Source of the DNA: Dinghuibacter sp035492835
GTDB lineage: Bacteria > Bacteroidota > Bacteroidia > Chitinophagales > Chitinophagaceae
Direction: 5' to 3'
DNA: 9,150 bases
NCBI RefSeq assembly: GCF_035492835.1
Contig: NZ_DATJIY010000026.1
Coordinates: 1-9,150 of the forward strand
The notes under the pieces were generated by a model. The model did not search any database, was not told the DNA's origin, and was given only the letters and a program-made list of their open reading frames with translations. The translations under genes were made by a program, and so were the position numbers. Shown in pieces: positions 6,140 to 9,150 of the stretch. Position 1 is the stretch's first letter; each line of letters opens with the position of its first letter.

Positions 6140-6907
6140 TTACAAAAAGAAGTGGAACGAATCCCCGCGAAGCCCGATCCGCATCGCCTCCAGCGCGATC
6201 ACATCGTATGTGGCAATATTCCCCAGGTTGGCGTTGCAGCCCAGTAATTCTAGGAAATAGAGCTGCTGGTCCTTGAGCGGGGCTTCCCAGATGATTTTTT
6301 CACCGGGGATCTTGGTGAGGATTTCCTGTACGAGACCTTCGCGGACCTCGCCGGAGTCGCGGTAGAGGCCGACGGTGCCGGTTTCGCGCGCTTCGGCGAT
6401 GACGTATTGCGCGCCGGCGGCGAGCTCCGCGGTCATCAGCTCAATCCATTTGTACGGCGGCGTGATGTGCTCCCGGTCCTTGTCCTTTGAGCCCACCTCG
6501 CTCAAAACCACGGCCTGGGTGGCGAGCTTTTCGATATAGCCGCACTTTTCGCTGTGCGAAATGTTGATCGATCCGTCCGAAACTTCCACACAACGGATGT
6601 CGTATTCCTTCAGAAGCGCCAGGTAGTCGGCGAACTGGTTGCGGACCACGAAGGCCTCGAACAAGAGTCCCCCAAAGTAAACCGGGATGTCGTGGGCGCG
6701 GTAGGCGTCGATTTTTTCCCGCAGGTGGGGGAGCACAAAAGACACGCCAAAGGCCAATTTGGCCAGGTCCACGTACGGATAGGCCACCGAGAGGTAGTCT
6801 TTGGTGGCGTCTACGCTTAAGCCCTTATCGGTCACCATGGTGAGACCATGGGTGCGGGGGTGCTGGGTGCGCTCGGGTATATGGGTGAGGTGAAAGTTCG
6901 GTTGCAT
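6140..6907 (-). CDS. Phosphosulfolactate synthase (ComA) family protein
   Basis: The 255-residue protein matches the ComA TIM-barrel family along its length. Recognisable blocks are R18-T-H-G-L-T-M-V-T-D-K-G30, V46-D-L-A-K-L-A-F-G, F78-G-G-x-L-F-E, V107-E-V-S-D-G-S-I, L135-S-E-V-G-S-K-D142, Y168-V-I-A-E-A-R-E-T-G, W207-E-A-P, N226-A-N-L-G-N-I and L246-R-G-D. ComA condenses phosphoenolpyruvate with sulfite to (R)-phosphosulfolactate, the first committed step of one coenzyme M route in methanogens; bacterial homologues are linked to sulfolactate formation. No comB, comC or sulfopyruvate decarboxylase gene is adjacent, so the product's fate is unknown. Use in cysteate or sulfonolipid supply is a hypothesis. 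The chosen start leaves about 17 residues before the conserved R-T-H-G-L block. The gene diverges from the aldo/keto reductase gene across 64 bp. Confidence 0.9.
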   Translation of the reverse strand: MQPNFHLTHIPERTQHPRTHGLTMVTDKGLSVDATKDYLSVAYPYVDLAKLAFGVSFVLPHLREKIDAYRAHDIPVYFGGLLFEAFVVRNQFADYLALLKEYDIRCVEVSDGSINISHSEKCGYIEKLATQAVVLSEVGSKDKDREHITPPYKWIELMTAELAAGAQYVIAEARETGTVGLYRDSGEVREGLVQEILTKIPGEKIIWEAPLKDQQLYFLELLGCNANLGNIATYDVIALEAMRIGLRGDSFHFFL

Positions 6908-6971
6908 GGTACAAAGATAACTGGCAAAGTAATTGTTTTCCTATAGGGATAAGGCAAAAAACTGTTAACCT
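6908..6971. promoter_or_regulatory. Divergent promoter region between the ComA-like and aldo/keto reductase genes
   Basis: On the minus strand TATCTTTG (6919-6912) is a perfect match to the Bacteroidota -7 box TAnnTTTG and lies only 4 nt from the ComA-like start codon at 6907. A mRNA from it would have almost no leader. No TTG is present 17-23 nt upstream of it. An alternative is TTG (6957-6955) paired with the imperfect box TTACTTTG (6932-6925). On the plus strand no clear -7 box was found for the reductase gene. The region is visibly richer in A/T than the flanking genes. Confidence 0.4.
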
Positions 6972-7949
6972 ATGGAGTATAGAAAACTAGGACATACCGG
7001 CTTGCAACTAAGCGTATTCGGTTACGGGAGCTGGATCAGCTTCCACGGGCAGGTCGACGACAAGGCCGCGGGGGAGCTGATGCAGGTGGCCTATGACAAT
7101 GGCATCAACTTCTTCGATAACGCCGAGGTGTATGCCAAGGGCGAAAGCGAAAAGATCATGGGGCGCGTCCTGAAGCAAAAGGGCTGGGACCGCACGTCCT
7201 ATGTGCTTACGTCCAAGGCCTATTTCGGCTGGCGCGGCGACAACAAGCCCAACCAGCAAGGCCTCAGCCGCAAACACCTCCGCGAGGCCTGCGACGAGGC
7301 GCTGGGCCGTTTGCAGACCGATTACCTGGACATCTATTACTGCCACCGTCCGGATGATAGCGTCCCTGCCGAGGAGATCGTCTGGACCATGCACCAATTG
7401 ATCCAATCGGGTAAAATTCTCTACTGGGGGACCAGCGAATGGACCGCGGCGGGGATACAGGCCGCCATTACCATCGCCGAAAAATACAACCTTATCCGGC
7501 CCGTGGTCGAGCAACCCGAGTACAACCTCTTCCGCCGGCACAAGGTGGAAACCGACTTCGAACCGCTCTACGATACCTACGGTTTGGGGCTCACCACCTG
7601 GAGCCCGCTCCACAGCGGGATGCTCACGGGGAAGTACAACGACGGCATCCCTAAGGGCAGCCGGCTCGACCTCCCCGAGTTCAAAGGCATGATGGGTATG
7701 GCCTATTCCGAAGAAAAGGTCGCCAAGGCCCGCGCCTTCAAACAGGTGGCCGACGAAATCGGCGTCAGCATGGCCGACCTGGCCATCGCCTGGGTGATCA
7801 AAAACCCCCGGGTAACGTGCGCCATCCTCGGCGCTTCCAAACGCGAACAGCTCGAACAAAACCTAAAAGCCCTGGACGTGGCAAACAAGCTTACGCCCGA
7901 TCAGATGAAAACGATCGGCGACGCTACCCGCCTCCAGGAACAAAACTAG
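6972..7949 (+). CDS. Aldo/keto reductase of the voltage-gated K+ channel beta-subunit-like family (AKR6-like)
   Basis: The 325-residue protein is a full-length NADPH-dependent (beta/alpha)8 reductase. The opening M-E-Y-R-K-L-G-H-T-G-L is typical. The catalytic tetrad is present: D49 and Y54 (F-F-D-N-A-E-V-Y), K82 (T-S-K) and H125 (Y-Y-C-H-R-P). W152-G-T-S-E-W, Q181-P-E-Y-N and W210-S-P-L are the usual cofactor-site blocks, and I285-L-G-A-S-K-R-x-Q-L-x-x-N is the NADPH phosphate-binding segment. Overall pattern and length fit the Kv-beta/YghZ-like group, which reduces aldehydes, methylglyoxal or sugars in the cytoplasm; the physiological substrate is not predictable. Its stop is 5 nt from the start of the SDR gene, so the two are very likely co-transcribed. 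No Shine-Dalgarno sequence precedes ATG 6972. Confidence 0.95.
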   Translation: MEYRKLGHTGLQLSVFGYGSWISFHGQVDDKAAGELMQVAYDNGINFFDNAEVYAKGESEKIMGRVLKQKGWDRTSYVLTSKAYFGWRGDNKPNQQGLSRKHLREACDEALGRLQTDYLDIYYCHRPDDSVPAEEIVWTMHQLIQSGKILYWGTSEWTAAGIQAAITIAEKYNLIRPVVEQPEYNLFRRHKVETDFEPLYDTYGLGLTTWSPLHSGMLTGKYNDGIPKGSRLDLPEFKGMMGMAYSEEKVAKARAFKQVADEIGVSMADLAIAWVIKNPRVTCAILGASKREQLEQNLKALDVANKLTPDQMKTIGDATRLQEQN

Positions 7950-7954
7950 ACACC

Positions 7955-8707
7955 ATGGACCTCAAACTAAAAGACAAGGTCGCCATCGTCACCGGTGGCG
8001 CCTCCGGCATCGGTCGTTCCGTCGCCAAGATGATGGTGGCGGAAGGCGCAAAGGTCGTCATCGCCGATATCCAGGAAGAAAAAGGGAACGACGTCGTCGC
8101 CGAGCTCAAGGGCGCGGGCGGGGAAGCGGTTTTTGTCAAAACCAACACGTCCATCCACGACGAGGTACAGCGCCTGGTTTCGGAAGCGATCAAGTCCTTT
8201 GGCCAGATCGACATCCTGTTCAACATAGCGGGCCCCGGCGCCACCGGCGGCCAGCTCGATACCGAGGAGAACGAGATCCTCCGTCAGTTCAACGGTCACC
8301 TCAAGGGCTGTATGCTGTGCACCCAGGCCGTGCTGCCCCATATGGCCGAGCGCAAATACGGCAAGATCGTCAACATCGGCTCCTTTGCCGCGCATGGTAT
8401 CATAGACGATATACCCGCGTACTGCGCCGCCTTTGGCGCCGTGGACGCGTATACCAAGAACGTGGGCCGATGGGCGGCCCCGCACAACATCAACATCAAT
8501 TCCGTCTCGCCCGGGAACGTGCTGAGCCCCCTGACCGCCCAATGGCTGTCGGAAGGGGACCGGCTCAAGAGCGTCGGGGAAACCATCCCTATCCGACGGG
8601 TCGCCGCGACCGAGGACGTGGCCGCGGTGTGCGTTTTCCTGGCGTCGGATATGGCGCGGCACATCGTTGCGACGGACATCAACGTCTCCGGCGGGCAGCG
8701 CATTTAG
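7955..8707 (+). CDS. SDR-fold protein with altered active site (Y-x3-F in place of Y-x3-K)
   Basis: The 250-residue protein has a Rossmann fold with T13-G-G-A-S-G-I-G20 for the dinucleotide and D38 at the end of the second strand, favouring NAD(H) over NADP(H). S143 and Y156 sit 13 residues apart as in classical SDRs, and S184-P-G186 is intact. The usual lysine four residues after the tyrosine is phenylalanine F160 (codon TTT at 8432-8434). The asparagine normally found in the V-N-L-K-G helix is H115 (G-H-L-K-G), and the N-N-A-G motif reads N90-I-A-G. The fold and cofactor site look preserved but standard proton relay should be impaired. It may be an unusual dehydrogenase, a binding protein or a partner of the aldo/keto reductase. 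ATG 7955 was chosen because the fold begins at once; longer in-frame starts lie inside the reductase gene. Its stop overlaps that of the DoxX gene. Confidence 0.9.
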   Translation: MDLKLKDKVAIVTGGASGIGRSVAKMMVAEGAKVVIADIQEEKGNDVVAELKGAGGEAVFVKTNTSIHDEVQRLVSEAIKSFGQIDILFNIAGPGATGGQLDTEENEILRQFNGHLKGCMLCTQAVLPHMAERKYGKIVNIGSFAAHGIIDDIPAYCAAFGAVDAYTKNVGRWAAPHNININSVSPGNVLSPLTAQWLSEGDRLKSVGETIPIRRVAATEDVAAVCVFLASDMARHIVATDINVSGGQRI

Positions 8708-9144
8708 CGCGCCCGCTTGCGTCTTACCGCATCGACGCTCCACGGATAAGCCGGTTGCGTCGCCAATAAAAGACAGGCCGCGCTCACGGTAAAGACCGAA
8801 TAGTCGATGGGCGACAGTATCCCGTCCGTTATGGTCATGGCCACACAAAAGCAAAAGGTCGTCAGACTGCACACCGCCGCCGCCCACCGCGTAAACAGCC
8901 CGATAATGAGCAGGAAGCCGCCCCCAATTTCTACAATCGTGGCGACAACCGCCAGGAACTCCGCCAGCCCATAAGGCAAAAACCCCATCAGCGTATGCGC
9001 CCTTGCCGAAAAATGCTCCCAGTCCCCCCAGCTAACCCACGGCTTCCCATAAGGCCCCCAGGCGCCCACCCGGTCGAGCCCCAGCCAAAGAAAGCCAACC
9101 CCCAAGGCTAGCCGCAGATATAATTGTGGAATAGCGGTTTTCAT
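8704..9144 (-). CDS. DoxX family membrane protein
   Basis: The 146-residue protein has four predicted membrane helices at about residues 7-24, 56-83, 87-106 and 113-130, the usual DoxX layout. The first helix carries R11-L-A-L-G-V-G-F-L-W-L-G, followed by a periplasmic or cytoplasmic loop rich in Trp and Gly (G30-P-Y-G-K-P-W-V-S-W-G-D-W). The second contains E62 and the family-like block V71-E-I-G-G-G-F-L-L-I-I-G-L-F-T-R. The C-terminus is strongly basic (R141-R-K-R-A-R). DoxX proteins are small membrane proteins, some associated with quinone-linked oxidoreductases or redox stress complexes; no specific role can be given here. The gene is complete, but only 6 nt upstream are visible, so its promoter and upstream partner are unknown. 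It converges on the SDR gene with a 4-nt overlap of stop codons. Confidence 0.85.
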   Translation of the reverse strand: MKTAIPQLYLRLALGVGFLWLGLDRVGAWGPYGKPWVSWGDWEHFSARAHTLMGFLPYGLAEFLAVVATIVEIGGGFLLIIGLFTRWAAAVCSLTTFCFCVAMTITDGILSPIDYSVFTVSAACLLLATQPAYPWSVDAVRRKRAR

Positions 9145-9150
9145 ATCGCT

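Noticed and set aside
7817..7954. An upstream in-frame extension of the SDR gene
   Set aside because: The extension lies inside the end of the aldo/keto reductase gene and its residues are Arg/Pro-rich noise, while the SDR fold starts directly at ATG 7955.
7008..8887. Long minus-strand open frames (7008-7859 and 7967-8887) opposite the aldo/keto reductase and SDR genes
   Set aside because: Both mirror secure family members in the complementary frame, show no recognisable domain and have biased composition.

Overview
The window reads as GC-rich chromosomal DNA from a member of the Bacteroidota, most likely a high-GC Chitinophagaceae-type soil bacterium. The grounds are the gene families (BlaI/M56 pair, serine hydrolase with a TPR-like tail, Tat-exported TIM-barrel isomerase, DoxX), the near absence of Shine-Dalgarno sequences before the starts, and a few candidate promoters resembling the Bacteroidota TTG / TAnnTTTG pattern. 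The genus is an inference. No rRNA, tRNA, CRISPR array, insertion sequence or phage gene was seen, and coding density is very high.

Layout. 1-776 (minus): a tightly packed blaI-type repressor and the N-terminal part of an M56/BlaR1-like membrane sensor that runs off the left edge. 777-845: a 69-bp divergent control region holding three perfect copies of TAAGAA-N4-TTCTTA with centres exactly 22 bp apart. 846-2402 (plus): an exported serine hydrolase of the beta-lactamase/S12 fold with a TPR-like tail. 2410-3984 (minus): a complete kumamolisin-type sedolisin (S53) protease with all catalytic and calcium-site residues but no visible signal peptide. 4021-4935 (minus): a Tat-exported sugar phosphate isomerase/epimerase-type TIM barrel. 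4989-6119 (plus): an AI-2E/PerM-family membrane protein. 6140-6907 (minus): a phosphosulfolactate synthase (ComA) homologue. 6972-7949 and 7955-8707 (plus): a two-gene unit of an aldo/keto reductase and an SDR-fold protein that lacks the catalytic lysine. 8704-9144 (minus): a DoxX-family membrane protein.

How the genes fit together. The clearest functional unit is the left end: repressor, membrane sensor-protease and a divergent exported serine hydrolase share one operator array. This looks like a cell-wall or beta-lactam responsive switch whose output is a penicillin-binding-protein-like hydrolase rather than a textbook beta-lactamase. The rest looks like individually transcribed metabolic and membrane genes plus one reductase pair. 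The most unusual features are the phased triple operator, the SDR with altered active-site residues, the ComA homologue standing alone, and the sedolisin without an obvious export signal.
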